Below, in pieces: positions 15,145 through 22,848 of a stretch of 29,088 nucleotides of DNA. The DNA comes from Alphaproteobacteria bacterium (GTDB taxonomy: Bacteria; Pseudomonadota; Alphaproteobacteria; SHVP01). The stretch covers positions 1 to 29,088 of the forward strand of contig SHVP01000023.1 in assembly GCA_009694165.1 (NCBI GenBank), read 5' to 3'. The notes beneath the pieces are model-generated. The model searched no databases and was not told the DNA's origin. It saw only the letters and a list, made by a program, of their open reading frames with translations. The number at the start of each line of letters is the position of its first letter. The stretch's first letter is position 1. A program made the position numbers and the translations under genes.

Positions 15145-16707
15145 TTAGTCGACGAGTTCGATCCGATCGAACTGAACCCGCTGATTCCATACCTCGAGGT
15201 TCTTCACCCGCTTCTGGTGACCGTAAATCTCGGGCACCGCCGTCAGGTGAAGCGACACGGCGTCGTCATGGATGATCTGCATCAGTTCCTCCATCATCTT
15301 GCGCCGCTTCTCCACATCCATCTCCGACTCGACGGCCCGGATCTTGTCGACATGGGCCTGCTCACAGGAATACTTATGCCCCGGCGCCAGACAAGACCGC
15401 GCCTTGACCACGGTAATCGGGTCCATCAACGGCTCGAAACGCAACGACAGCCCGAACGCGTCGCCTTCGATGTCGCCGGTCACGACGTTCTTGGTGAAAT
15501 AGTCGTTGAAGGCGAGCTGTTTTAGCGTCGTGCGAATGCCGATCCGGGAAAGCGCATCCGCCGCGTACTGATACATCTCGCTGTCTTTGGCGATCCCGCC
15601 GACATAGACCTCGACGAGAAGGTCGAAGCCGTTCGGATAGCCTGCGTTGGCCAGCAGCTCCTTGGCCTTGGCCGGGTCGTAGGGATAGTTCGACACATTC
15701 TTGTTGTAGCCGAAGGTGAACTCGTTGGCCGGCTGGGTGGAGGGACCACCGAGGCCGAGCAGCAGGTTCTTCACGATCGCGTCGCGGTCGATCGCCATAT
15801 TGGCGGCCAAGCGCACCCGCTTGTCGGCGAACGGCATCTTCCGCTTCTTCTTGCCGAGATTGTCCTCCGACAGCAGCACCCATGAGAGTTCAAGTGGCGC
15901 CCGCTTGACCAGCGCCGCGTGTCCGCCTTTTTCGAGGACGGCGATGTTGTCGGGCGAAATCCCCATGACGAGGTCGGTCTGGTCGGAAACGAGCGCCTGC
16001 ACCCGCGTCACCTCTTCGGGGATGATGCGGTAGGCGATCTTGTCGATCTTGGCCGGCCGCCACGACTTGTCGAAGCGGGTAAGGTCCAACTGGTTGTCGC
16101 TCCAGTTCGCGACTTGCCACGGCCCCGACGTCGCCGGTTTCTTCGCATAGTCCTTCGTTCCCATGTCCTTCCACGCCTTGGGCGCGACGACACGGACGGT
16201 GAAGAATTCCTTGCCGAGCAACGGGTACGGAGCTTTGGTCTTGGCCTCAATCGTCAGGTTATCGATCGCCGTCACCGACTCGAGTCCCAGCCGCGAAAGG
16301 TTGAGGCTGACGCCCTTGGCTTTTCCTTCGTCGCTCTTCAGCATGTAGTCGAACGTGGAAACAATCGCCTGAGCATCGAGCTTTTCGCCATTGCTGAAGA
16401 CAACGTTCGGTCGAATCTTGAAGCGCCAGGTCGTCGGATTGACGATTTCCCAACTGGTCGCCAGATAGGGCGCGAGTTCACCCTTCTCGTTGACGAGGGT
16501 GATGGTATCGAAGATGCCACCGAAAAAATATTGGCTTGGGCTTCCGGCGTTGACGAATACGTCGCCCAGAGCCGGCGAATTTGCGTACATGGCGATCCGC
16601 AACGTGTCTTTCGGACCGGCAGCTACGGCGGGCAGCGCCGCCACGGTCGCCAGGGCCGCCAAGGTCGCGCCGGACCAACCACCAATCGTTTTTGCAGTGC
16701 TCTTCAT
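15145..16707 (-). CDS. ABC-type peptide/oligopeptide solute-binding protein (SBP family 5)
   Basis: A 520-residue periplasmic binding protein of the DppA/OppA class. The N-terminus MKSTAKTIGGWSGATLAALA...VAALPAVAAG is a signal peptide with cleavage after about residue 30. The mature protein has typical SBP_bac_5 text: LRIAMYANSPALGDVF, LAPYLATSWEI, WRFKIRPNVVFSNGEKLDAQAIVSTFDYML, GPWQVANW, ADKRVRLAANMAIDRDAIVKNLL and YDPAKAKELLANAGYPNGF. GGGAGGAAGG before the ATG at 16707 decides the start; the frame is open further to 16803. Normally such a gene is followed by permease and ATPase genes, but here a terminator follows directly, so it is an orphan that must use a transporter encoded elsewhere. 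An operator-like palindrome lies 64 bases upstream. Confidence 0.9.
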   Translation of the reverse strand: MKSTAKTIGGWSGATLAALATVAALPAVAAGPKDTLRIAMYANSPALGDVFVNAGSPSQYFFGGIFDTITLVNEKGELAPYLATSWEIVNPTTWRFKIRPNVVFSNGEKLDAQAIVSTFDYMLKSDEGKAKGVSLNLSRLGLESVTAIDNLTIEAKTKAPYPLLGKEFFTVRVVAPKAWKDMGTKDYAKKPATSGPWQVANWSDNQLDLTRFDKSWRPAKIDKIAYRIIPEEVTRVQALVSDQTDLVMGISPDNIAVLEKGGHAALVKRAPLELSWVLLSEDNLGKKKRKMPFADKRVRLAANMAIDRDAIVKNLLLGLGGPSTQPANEFTFGYNKNVSNYPYDPAKAKELLANAGYPNGFDLLVEVYVGGIAKDSEMYQYAADALSRIGIRTTLKQLAFNDYFTKNVVTGDIEGDAFGLSLRFEPLMDPITVVKARSCLAPGHKYSCEQAHVDKIRAVESEMDVEKRRKMMEELMQIIHDDAVSLHLTAVPEIYGHQKRVKNLEVWNQRVQFDRIELVD

Positions 16708-16770
16708 CCTTCCTCCCAATGCGATTCTTGTTGGCCGCGCCCGATCCCGGGCCGCCGCATAGCGGCCTTC

Positions 16771-16791
16771 CTGATCATTTGACCAGAAATA
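16771..16791. promoter_or_regulatory. operator-like palindrome upstream of the solute-binding protein
   Basis: CTGATCA-TT-TGACCAG at 16771-16786 (16 bases; arms differ at one pair) followed by AAATA. On the gene strand it reads TATTTCTGGTCAAATGATCAG split at the centre, 64 bases upstream of the ATG. It matches the site at 13842-13862 in both sequence and orientation relative to the - strand gene. This fits a GntR/FadR-like repressor site; the regulator is not seen. Confidence 0.55.
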
Positions 16792-16976
16792 AGATTTCAC
16801 CATTTGCCACTATAGGACAAGGGCATTGGCTGCACTGCACGAAAAGTTCGCGCACGAAGAACCTGGCCACGCCAATCCCGGTCAGCGTGCCGGCGGCGCG
16901 GCCGACACGAAAGACGTAGATAGCCCAATAGTTTAGAGCCCTGATTTCAATGGCCCCTGCAAGCGCCGGCGCAGGA

Positions 16977-17255
16977 TCAAGAAAATTGGTGGCGAAACAC
17001 GTTGATGATGTGGTCGAGCCGAACCCTTAGTCGCCTGGCATCATCCGCGTCCCCGCCGCGCTCGGCAGCGCCGATCGCTTGGGCAAAAAAGAGTTTGGCG
17101 TCGCTGTAGCAGCCAGCGGCGGCGGTTGCGCCCACGACTTCGTACATCGCCGTGTAGGCAGCTTCGCCACGTTGTTCGAAAAGCGCGGCGGCCGCACGCT
17201 CGCTCGCGGCCTCGTGGCTGCGCGACACGGATCCCTGGTGGCCTGACCCGCTCAC
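16977..17255 (-). CDS. small protein of unknown function downstream of clpA
   Basis: A 92-residue frame with a GTG at 17255, 15 bases after the clpA stop, same strand. Residues 15-90 look like a real helical protein: ERAAAALFEQRGEAAYTAMY, VVGATAAAGCYSDAKLFFAQ, AIGAAERGGDADDARRLRVR, LDHIINVFRHQFS. Codon use is like neighbouring genes. No signal peptide or known motif was recognised. The close spacing to clpA suggests the same transcript, but a role in ClpAP proteolysis is not shown. The start is uncertain because no good ribosome-binding site precedes it. Confidence 0.6.
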   Translation of the reverse strand: MSGSGHQGSVSRSHEAASERAAAALFEQRGEAAYTAMYEVVGATAAAGCYSDAKLFFAQAIGAAERGGDADDARRLRVRLDHIINVFRHQFS

Positions 17256-17270
17256 CGCCGCGGGTTCGAG

Positions 17271-19652
17271 CTAGTGGACGAGTTCGGGAACCTTGTCGGG
17301 TCCGGACGAGTCAGGCGGGGTATCGCGATTCATGCGCTTTTTCTTGCCCTTGGGCTTCTTCTTGCCGCGGCCTGGCGCGGCGACGTCGGCCACCGTGAAG
17401 GCGAGTTTGTCGCCCTCCTTGTCGAGCCCGACTTTCACCGTCCCGCCCTTGGCCAAGCGCCCGAACAGAAGTTCGTCGGCGAGCGGCTTCTTCAGATGCT
17501 CCTGGATCACGCGCGCCAGCGGCCGGGCGCCGTAGAGGCGGTCGTACCCGCGCTCGCCGAGCCAGGTCTTGGCCTCGGGTGACAGCTGGATGTCGACCCG
17601 GCGGTCGCCCAACTGGTCGGCCAACTGACCGACGAATTTCTCGACCACACGGGCGATGATTGCCGGGCTCAAGCCCGAGAAAGCGATGACCGAATCGAGG
17701 CGATTGCGGAACTCAGGCGTGAACATGCGCTTGATCGCCTCGTCGTCCTCGCCCTCGCGCAGACCGCGCTCGAACCCGATCGACTGCTTGGTCATCTCCT
17801 GGGCGCCGGCATTGGTCGTCATGATGAGAACGACATTGCGGAAGTCGACTTTCTTGCCGTTGTGGTCGGTCAGCTTGCCGTGGTCCATCACCTGCAACAG
17901 CACGTTGAACAGGTCGGGATGGGCCTTCTCGATTTCGTCAAGCAATAGGACGCAGTGCGGATGCTGGTCGACCGCATCGGTCAGCAGGCCGCCCTGGTCG
18001 AAGCCGACATAGCCCGGCGGCGCGCCGATCAGGCGCGACACGGTGTGTCGCTCCATGTATTCCGACATGTCGAAGCGCACCAGCTCGACACCCATGATCT
18101 TGGCCAACTGGCGCGCAACCTCGGTCTTGCCGACGCCGGTCGGCCCCGAGAACAGGTAGCAGCCGATCGGCTTTTCGGGCTCGCGCAGGCCGGCGCGGGC
18201 AAGCTTCATCGCATTGGCGAGGGCACCGATCGCCTTGTCCTGCCCGAAGACGACCGCCCGCAGATCGGCCTCGAGGCTTTTCAGGTTCGACAGATCCGAT
18301 TTCGACACCGTCTTCGGCGGAATGCGCGCGATCTTGGCGACGATCGCCTCGACGTCCTTGACGCCAATCGTTTTCTTGCGCCGAGCCAGCGGCACCAGCA
18401 TCTGCGCCGCGCCGACCTCGTCGATCACGTCGATCGCCTTGTCGGGCAACTTGCGGTCGTTGATGTAGCGGGCCGACAGTTCGACCGCGGTCCGGATCGC
18501 ATCGTCGGTGTAGTGCAGTTTGTGGAATTCCTCGTAATAGGGCTTGAGGCCCTTGAGGATCTTGACGGCGTCTTCGACCGTCGGCTCGTTGACGTCGATC
18601 TTCTGGAACCGCCGGAGCAGCGCCCGATCCTTCTCGAAATAGTTGCGGAATTCCTTGTAGGTGGTCGACCCCATGCAGCGCAGCACGCCGCTCTGCAGCG
18701 AGGGTTTCAGCAGGTTCGAGGCGTCCATCGCCCCGCCAGAAGTGGCACCGGCGCCGATGACGGTGTGAATTTCGTCGATGAACAGGATGGCGCCCTTGAA
18801 GTTCTCGAGCTCGTGAATGACGGCCTTCAGGCGCTCCTCGAAATCGCCGCGGTAACGGGTCCCGGCCAGTAGCGAGCCCATGTCGAGCGAGAAGATGGTG
18901 GCGCCGAGAAGAACCTCAGGCACCTCATTGTTGACGATGCGACGGGCCAAGCCCTCGGCAATCGCGGTCTTGCCGACGCCCGGTTCACCGACGAACAACG
19001 GATTGTTCTTTTGGCGCCGACACAGGATCTGGATCGTCCGCTCGATTTCGAGCTCGCGGCCGATCAACGGGTCGATCTTTCCCTGCTTGGCCTTCTCGTT
19101 CAGGTTTACGCAATAGGCGTCGAGCGCTTCGGTGCTCTTCTTGTTGACTTTCTCGGCTCCGGCCCCGGCCTCGCCCTCAGCGCCCTCGACCGGGCGATGC
19201 TCGGACTTGCCGGGCGCCTTGGCGATGCCGTGCGAGATGTAGCTGACCGCGTCGAGCCGCGTCATGTCCTGCTGCTGTAGGAAGTAGGCGGCATGCGATT
19301 CGCGCTCGGAGAAAATTGCCACCAGCACGTTGGCGCCAGTGACGTCTTCGCGGCCCGACGATTGAACGTGAATCAGTGCCCGCTGAATGACGCGTTGGAA
19401 CCCGGCCGTCGGCTTGGCGTCGCTGCCGTCCTCGAACACTAGGTTGGCCAACTCCTCGTCGACATAGTCGGTGACGGTCTGCCGCAACTCGTCGATGTCG
19501 ACCGAGCAGGCCTTCATCACCGCCATCGCGTCGGCGTCTTCGGTCAACGCCAAGAGCAGGTGCTCGAGCGTCGCGTATTCGTGCTTGCGCTTGTTGGCGA
19601 GGGCGAGGGCCCGGCGCAGCGATTTTTCAAGACTGGCGGATAAACCGGGCAT
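17271..19652 (-). CDS. clpA: ATP-dependent Clp protease ATP-binding subunit ClpA
   Basis: A 793-residue class I AAA+ unfoldase. Residues 1-145 are the Clp_N double repeat that binds ClpS. D1 has Walker A GEPGVGKT (222-229) and Walker B ILFIDE (about 289-294); D2 has Walker A GPTGVGKT (503-510) and Walker B LLLDE (about 569-573). There is no ClpB-like middle coiled coil, which separates ClpA from ClpB. The IGF loop (KQSIGFERG) that docks on ClpP is present. The tail is unusually Lys-rich (RGKKKPKGKKKRMNRD). It feeds N-degron and other substrates to ClpP. The ATG follows the clpS stop with no gap (TAAATG), so translation is coupled. Confidence 0.97.
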   Translation of the reverse strand: MPGLSASLEKSLRRALALANKRKHEYATLEHLLLALTEDADAMAVMKACSVDIDELRQTVTDYVDEELANLVFEDGSDAKPTAGFQRVIQRALIHVQSSGREDVTGANVLVAIFSERESHAAYFLQQQDMTRLDAVSYISHGIAKAPGKSEHRPVEGAEGEAGAGAEKVNKKSTEALDAYCVNLNEKAKQGKIDPLIGRELEIERTIQILCRRQKNNPLFVGEPGVGKTAIAEGLARRIVNNEVPEVLLGATIFSLDMGSLLAGTRYRGDFEERLKAVIHELENFKGAILFIDEIHTVIGAGATSGGAMDASNLLKPSLQSGVLRCMGSTTYKEFRNYFEKDRALLRRFQKIDVNEPTVEDAVKILKGLKPYYEEFHKLHYTDDAIRTAVELSARYINDRKLPDKAIDVIDEVGAAQMLVPLARRKKTIGVKDVEAIVAKIARIPPKTVSKSDLSNLKSLEADLRAVVFGQDKAIGALANAMKLARAGLREPEKPIGCYLFSGPTGVGKTEVARQLAKIMGVELVRFDMSEYMERHTVSRLIGAPPGYVGFDQGGLLTDAVDQHPHCVLLLDEIEKAHPDLFNVLLQVMDHGKLTDHNGKKVDFRNVVLIMTTNAGAQEMTKQSIGFERGLREGEDDEAIKRMFTPEFRNRLDSVIAFSGLSPAIIARVVEKFVGQLADQLGDRRVDIQLSPEAKTWLGERGYDRLYGARPLARVIQEHLKKPLADELLFGRLAKGGTVKVGLDKEGDKLAFTVADVAAPGRGKKKPKGKKKRMNRDTPPDSSGPDKVPELVH

Positions 19653-19979
19653 TTAGTCCTTTTCCATCGTGCACTGGAGCGGGTGCTGGTTCTGGCGCGC
19701 GAAGTCGACCACCTGGTTCACCTTGGTTTCGGCGACTTCGTAGGTGTAGACGCCGCAAATCCCGACACCCTTGCGGTGCACATGCAACATGATTCGCGTC
19801 GCTTCCTGTCGGCTCTTGTGAAAAAACCGCTCCAGCACGTAAACCACGAACTCCATGGGCGTGTAGTCGTCGTTCAGCAACAACACCTTATACATAGGCG
19901 GCTTCTTCGTCTTCGGGCTGGTTTTGGTTACCACCCCGGTCTGCGGGCCACCTTCGGGCGTGCGGTCGCGGTTGCTCAT
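19653..19979 (-). CDS. clpS: ATP-dependent Clp protease adaptor ClpS
   Basis: A 108-residue N-recognin that binds the ClpA N-domain and delivers proteins with N-terminal Leu, Phe, Tyr or Trp. Seen: [27 protein letters not shown] with the conserved [10 protein letters not shown] pocket, then [22 protein letters not shown]. The first 30 or so residues ([20 protein letters not shown]) are the flexible N-terminal extension that engages ClpA. The start at 19979 is chosen because it opens this extension; the frame continues upstream to 20246 without conserved text. It is the first gene of clpS-clpA and its stop touches the clpA ATG. Confidence 0.95.
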   Translation of the reverse strand: MSNRDRTPEGGPQTGVVTKTSPKTKKPPMYKVLLLNDDYTPMEFVVYVLERFFHKSRQEATRIMLHVHRKGVGICGVYTYEVAETKVNQVVDFARQNQHPLQCTMEKD

Positions 19980-20374
19980 CTTCTGACGATGGAATATGGC
20001 CGTTACCGAGATATTAATAGTCCACGCCGCAGGCCGATTGAAGGGCCGGAACAAACCCGCGGAATCCGGGGGTAGCGCCGCGCCGGCGACACGCCACCGT
20101 TCACCACCCCGTGACAGATAGGCGTTGCCCGGCGATTCGAAAAGGCCCCTGTCCGAAGCCACGGCTGAGACGTGGGCTGCGACCGCATGCGGCCCGGCAT
20201 GCGGCGATGCGGCCCTGCACTTGCAGAGCGTCGAAATGTCCCGCATCGAATTATGGTTGGGGTTCTTTTCACCTTGAGGATACGGTGGTGGTGCGGCGCG
20301 ACGGTCGGGGATTCCCGCCCTCGAACCGTACGGCGCTCATCGAGATTCCCGTCTAGCATCCGCGAGTCGTGATC
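19980..20374. other. 395-base gap between clpS and the SDR gene
   Basis: No convincing gene was seen in either strand. It should hold the divergent promoters of clpS and the SDR gene. Around 20185-20215 there is a run of GCATGCGG-like units (CCGCATGCGG, GGCATGCGGC, GATGCGGCC) that can pair with each other, but no known repeat family was recognised. No tRNA was found. Confidence 0.6.
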
Positions 20375-21094
20375 ATGCCCACTATTCTCATCACCGGCGC
20401 CAACCGGGGCATCGGCCTCGGCATCGCCAGGCTGTTTGTCGCCAAGGATTGGCACGTGATCGCAACCTGCCGCCGGCCCGACCGGGCCGAGGCGCTGCGG
20501 ACGCTGGCCCGGCAGGGCCCCGGCCAAGTGACGATCCACGCGCTCGAAGTGGGCGATCTGGCCGCCGTCGACCGCCTCGGCGAAACGCTGCGCGACGCCC
20601 GCATCGACATCCTGCTCAACAATGCCGGCATCATGAATACCGCCCAGGTGGCATTCGATCCGGCCGCGACGGCGCAGGATTTCGGCCACACCGATCCCGA
20701 GGAGTGGATGGCGGTGATGCGGGTCAACGTCTTCGGCCCGATGCGGATGAACGAGGTCCTCGTCGAGCCGGTCGCCCGCAGCGAGCGCAAGGTCATGGTG
20801 ACGACGACCTCGATCATGGGTTCGATCGCCCAAAGCTCTGGACGTTGGTACCACTACCGGACCTCGAAAACGGCCGTGAACATGATGATGCGCAATCTGG
20901 CGGTGGACCTGAAGGGTCGCGGTATCACCTGCTTTGCGCTTCACCCCGGCGCGGTGCGCACCGAGATGAACAGCCCGCGCGCCCAACTCAGCGTCGAGGA
21001 AAGTGCCAGCGGATGCGCCGCGGTCCTGGAGCGCGCCACGCTCGCCGATACCGGAAAATACCTGACCTGGAACGGTTCGGAACTGCCCTGGTAG
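20375..21094 (+). CDS. short-chain dehydrogenase/reductase
   Basis: A 239-residue classical SDR. Seen: TGANRGIGLGIARLF (cofactor glycine motif TGxxxGIG), NNAGIMN, TTTSIMGSIA with the catalytic Ser region, YRTSK as the YxxxK active-site pair, and HPGAVRTEM. An Arg in CRRPDRAEA after the second beta-strand suggests NADP(H) preference, by analogy with the family. The product resembles CsgA/sniffer-type SDRs with a short C-terminus. The start is the ATG at 20375; an in-frame GTG at 20369 is also possible. The next gene is convergent and decayed. The substrate cannot be inferred. Confidence 0.87.
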   Translation: MPTILITGANRGIGLGIARLFVAKDWHVIATCRRPDRAEALRTLARQGPGQVTIHALEVGDLAAVDRLGETLRDARIDILLNNAGIMNTAQVAFDPAATAQDFGHTDPEEWMAVMRVNVFGPMRMNEVLVEPVARSERKVMVTTTSIMGSIAQSSGRWYHYRTSKTAVNMMMRNLAVDLKGRGITCFALHPGAVRTEMNSPRAQLSVEESASGCAAVLERATLADTGKYLTWNGSELPW

Positions 21095-21103
21095 CCGCGA
21101 GGC

Positions 21104-22074
21104 TCAGGCCAGTCCGACCATCGCCATCCGGCGCTCGATCGACTGACGGAACCAGGAAAAATCGCGATACATGATGCCGCGGCCGATCGCGTCGACGTGA
21201 CGCGAGAAGGTGCTGATCAGGCGAAACTCCTTGGCCAGCACGAATAAGGGCAGCAGCGCGCGTTCCGCCGGTTCGAGACGACGGACTCATTCATAGCCTG
21301 CGATGAAGGAGGCAGCATCTTCGTCCGGGTAGCCGACATAACTGTTGGCCCACAGATAGCAGGCAATGTCTTGGGCATAGAAGTCTTCGCCGCTGTTGTC
21401 GAAGTCGAGCAGCGTGATTTCGCCGGCCGGGTCGACATGAACGTTGCTGGCGTGGAAGTCGCCGTGATTGGGACCAAACGGCACCTGCCGGAGATCGATC
21501 GCCTCGAGGACGCGGGCAATGGTTTTAGTCGCCCGGGGATAGAAGGCGAGGTCGTCAAGGCGCTCGCCCACCATGCGCAGGAACGTAGGCAGGTTATCGC
21601 GCAGCGCCTGCGGCCGGTTGGTACGCCGCCGGTCCGACGGGACGAATCGGGCGCCCACCAGATGCATGCGTGCGAAGATCTCGCCGACGCGAGCCACGAT
21701 CGCAGTGTCGCGCCGTTCGCTCACCTTGACGCCGGGTGCCCAGCGGAAGACGGCCACCGGCCTCGGTCCTTCCGGGGCCTCGACGACGAAGAACGGGATG
21801 CCGTCGCGAGCCGGGATGCCGGCCGCCACCGGAATCGCCGCGGCATCGAGAAATGCCAGGAAGGCCTTTCGTAGCGGATATCGGAGATCGAGCGCCACGC
21901 GGTACGCCAGGTGCGGACAGCAAAGCGGCCGCGCGGCGATTAGGCGGTGAAAATATCGTTCATGCCCCGGTAGAGCAGGTGGCAGCCAATGGCGCCGCCG
22001 AGGTCGTAGCGACGCTCCAACTCCCGGGCGAGGCTTGGCGCATCGATGACGGAATGGCAGATCGGGCATGTCAT
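21104..22074 (-). pseudogene. APH-family phosphotransferase broken by two stops and a frameshift
   Basis: Reading from the ATG at 22074: MTCPICHSVIDAPSLARELE, then RRYDLGGAIGCHLLYRGMND, IFTA, then a TAA (21940-21942), then SPRGRFAVRTWRTAWRSISD and IRYE. There a one-base deletion within 21866-21870 moves the frame to AFLAFLDAAAIPVAA. That frame carries FFVVEAPEGPRPVAVFRWAPG, the catalytic NHGDFHASNVHVD and the metal-binding LLDFDNSGED, and is cut by a TGA at 21287-21289; the frame then continues VRRLEPAERALLPLFVLAKE to the stop at 21104. The family is the aminoglycoside phosphotransferase/choline kinase-like (Pfam APH) group. Restoring all three changes gives one continuous protein of about 320 residues. 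Confidence 0.85.
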
Positions 22075-22114
22075 GGTGCCCGATCATAGGGAACCCGCGC
22101 CGGTCGGGCGGACG

Positions 22115-22142
22115 CAAAAAATCCCGGCCTGATCAGGCCGGG
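22115..22142 (-). terminator. Rho-independent terminator after the phasin gene
   Basis: A perfect 20-base palindrome CCCGGCCTGATCAGGCCGGG at 22123-22142. On the - strand it is followed by TTTTTT (22116-22121 region). It ends phasin transcription and lies 31 bases beyond the stop. Confidence 0.92.
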
Positions 22143-22173
22143 CCCGGGAAGGACAGAGTCGTTTGGTACGGAA

Positions 22174-22713
22174 CTAAGCGACCTGTTTGGTAAAGCGTTC
22201 CATGAACTGGGCGATCTGCGCGTTCAGTGGCGCGTATGCCTCATTGGCGGCCTTGATCGACAGTTCCGACATCTTGGTTGCCTGCTCGATCATGCGGCTG
22301 ACGCCGGCGCTGACAAAGTCGGCTTGCAGCTTGGCGGCCTCTTGCGGATTCTTGGCCGACAGGATCAAGGTGGCGGCGTTGAAGCCTTCCGCCATGGCTT
22401 GCTGGGACAGCTCGATGACCTTGGCATTGAAGGTCTCGCAGTTTGTGGCCCATGCATCGGCCGCGGCAATACCGGCTTCGACGTTCTTCTTGCCGATCGC
22501 GGCAAACTCGTCATAGCGCTTGGAGGTGCCCTCGGCCGCTTCCTTGGTGACGGAAACGAACGTCTGGAAACCTTTGGCCGCAACGTCCGCGCCTTCCTTG
22601 AGAAGGAGATCGGCCCCTTCCTTGCCGGCCTTGATGGCCGAGTCGAAGGTCTGGGCGGTGTTGCCAGCGGAGTAAAAGGCGTCGCTGGCGGACTTCTTGC
22701 TGCTGGTCGTCAT
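22174..22713 (-). CDS. phasin family protein
   Basis: A 179-residue, fully helical, Ala-rich protein without cleavable signal, typical of PF09361 phasins that coat polyhydroxyalkanoate granules. The landmarks are QTFDSAIKAGKEGADLLLKE, RYDEFAAIGKKNVEAGIAAA, FNAKVIELSQQAMAEGFNAA and KNPQEAAKLQADFV, followed by the C-terminal FMERFTKQVA. Length and pattern match the family. It has a strong promoter with TGC-rich palindromes and its own terminator, so it is monocistronic and probably induced with polymer synthesis. No PHA synthase gene is in the window. Confidence 0.92.
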   Translation of the reverse strand: MTTSSKKSASDAFYSAGNTAQTFDSAIKAGKEGADLLLKEGADVAAKGFQTFVSVTKEAAEGTSKRYDEFAAIGKKNVEAGIAAADAWATNCETFNAKVIELSQQAMAEGFNAATLILSAKNPQEAAKLQADFVSAGVSRMIEQATKMSELSIKAANEAYAPLNAQIAQFMERFTKQVA

Positions 22714-22739
22714 GGTAGGCTGGCTCCTAATGGGTTATG

Positions 22740-22797
22740 TGCGCTGCAATACCAACTATGTTGCAGTGCAATATATTGTGCCGACCATTGATGTCAA
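22740..22797 (-). promoter_or_regulatory. phasin promoter with overlapping TGC-rich palindromes
   Basis: On the - strand TTGACA (22792-22797), a 16-base spacer and TATATT (22770-22775) form a near-consensus sigma70 promoter. A perfect inverted repeat TTGCA-G-TGCAA (22761-22771) touches the -10. A related TGCGCTGCAAT (22740-22750) lies downstream and ATTGCTGCATTGCG (22824-22837) upstream. TGC-rich sites of this kind are bound by PhaR, the polyhydroxyalkanoate-responsive repressor, in Paracoccus and Rhodobacter; that it acts here is inferred. Confidence 0.65.
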
Positions 22798-22848
22798 CCC
22801 CCATACAAACATTTGGTTTCTTCATTGCTGCATTGCGCTAACCGGGGC

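Noticed and set aside
20185..20215. GCATGCGG-like units as a repeat array or tRNA-like structure
   Set aside because: Only three imperfect units, no cloverleaf and no regular spacing; noted only as part of the gap.
20003..20986. Open frame of 327 codons on the - strand
   Set aside because: Mostly antisense to the SDR gene and low in complexity; ClpS explains the conserved sequence to its side.
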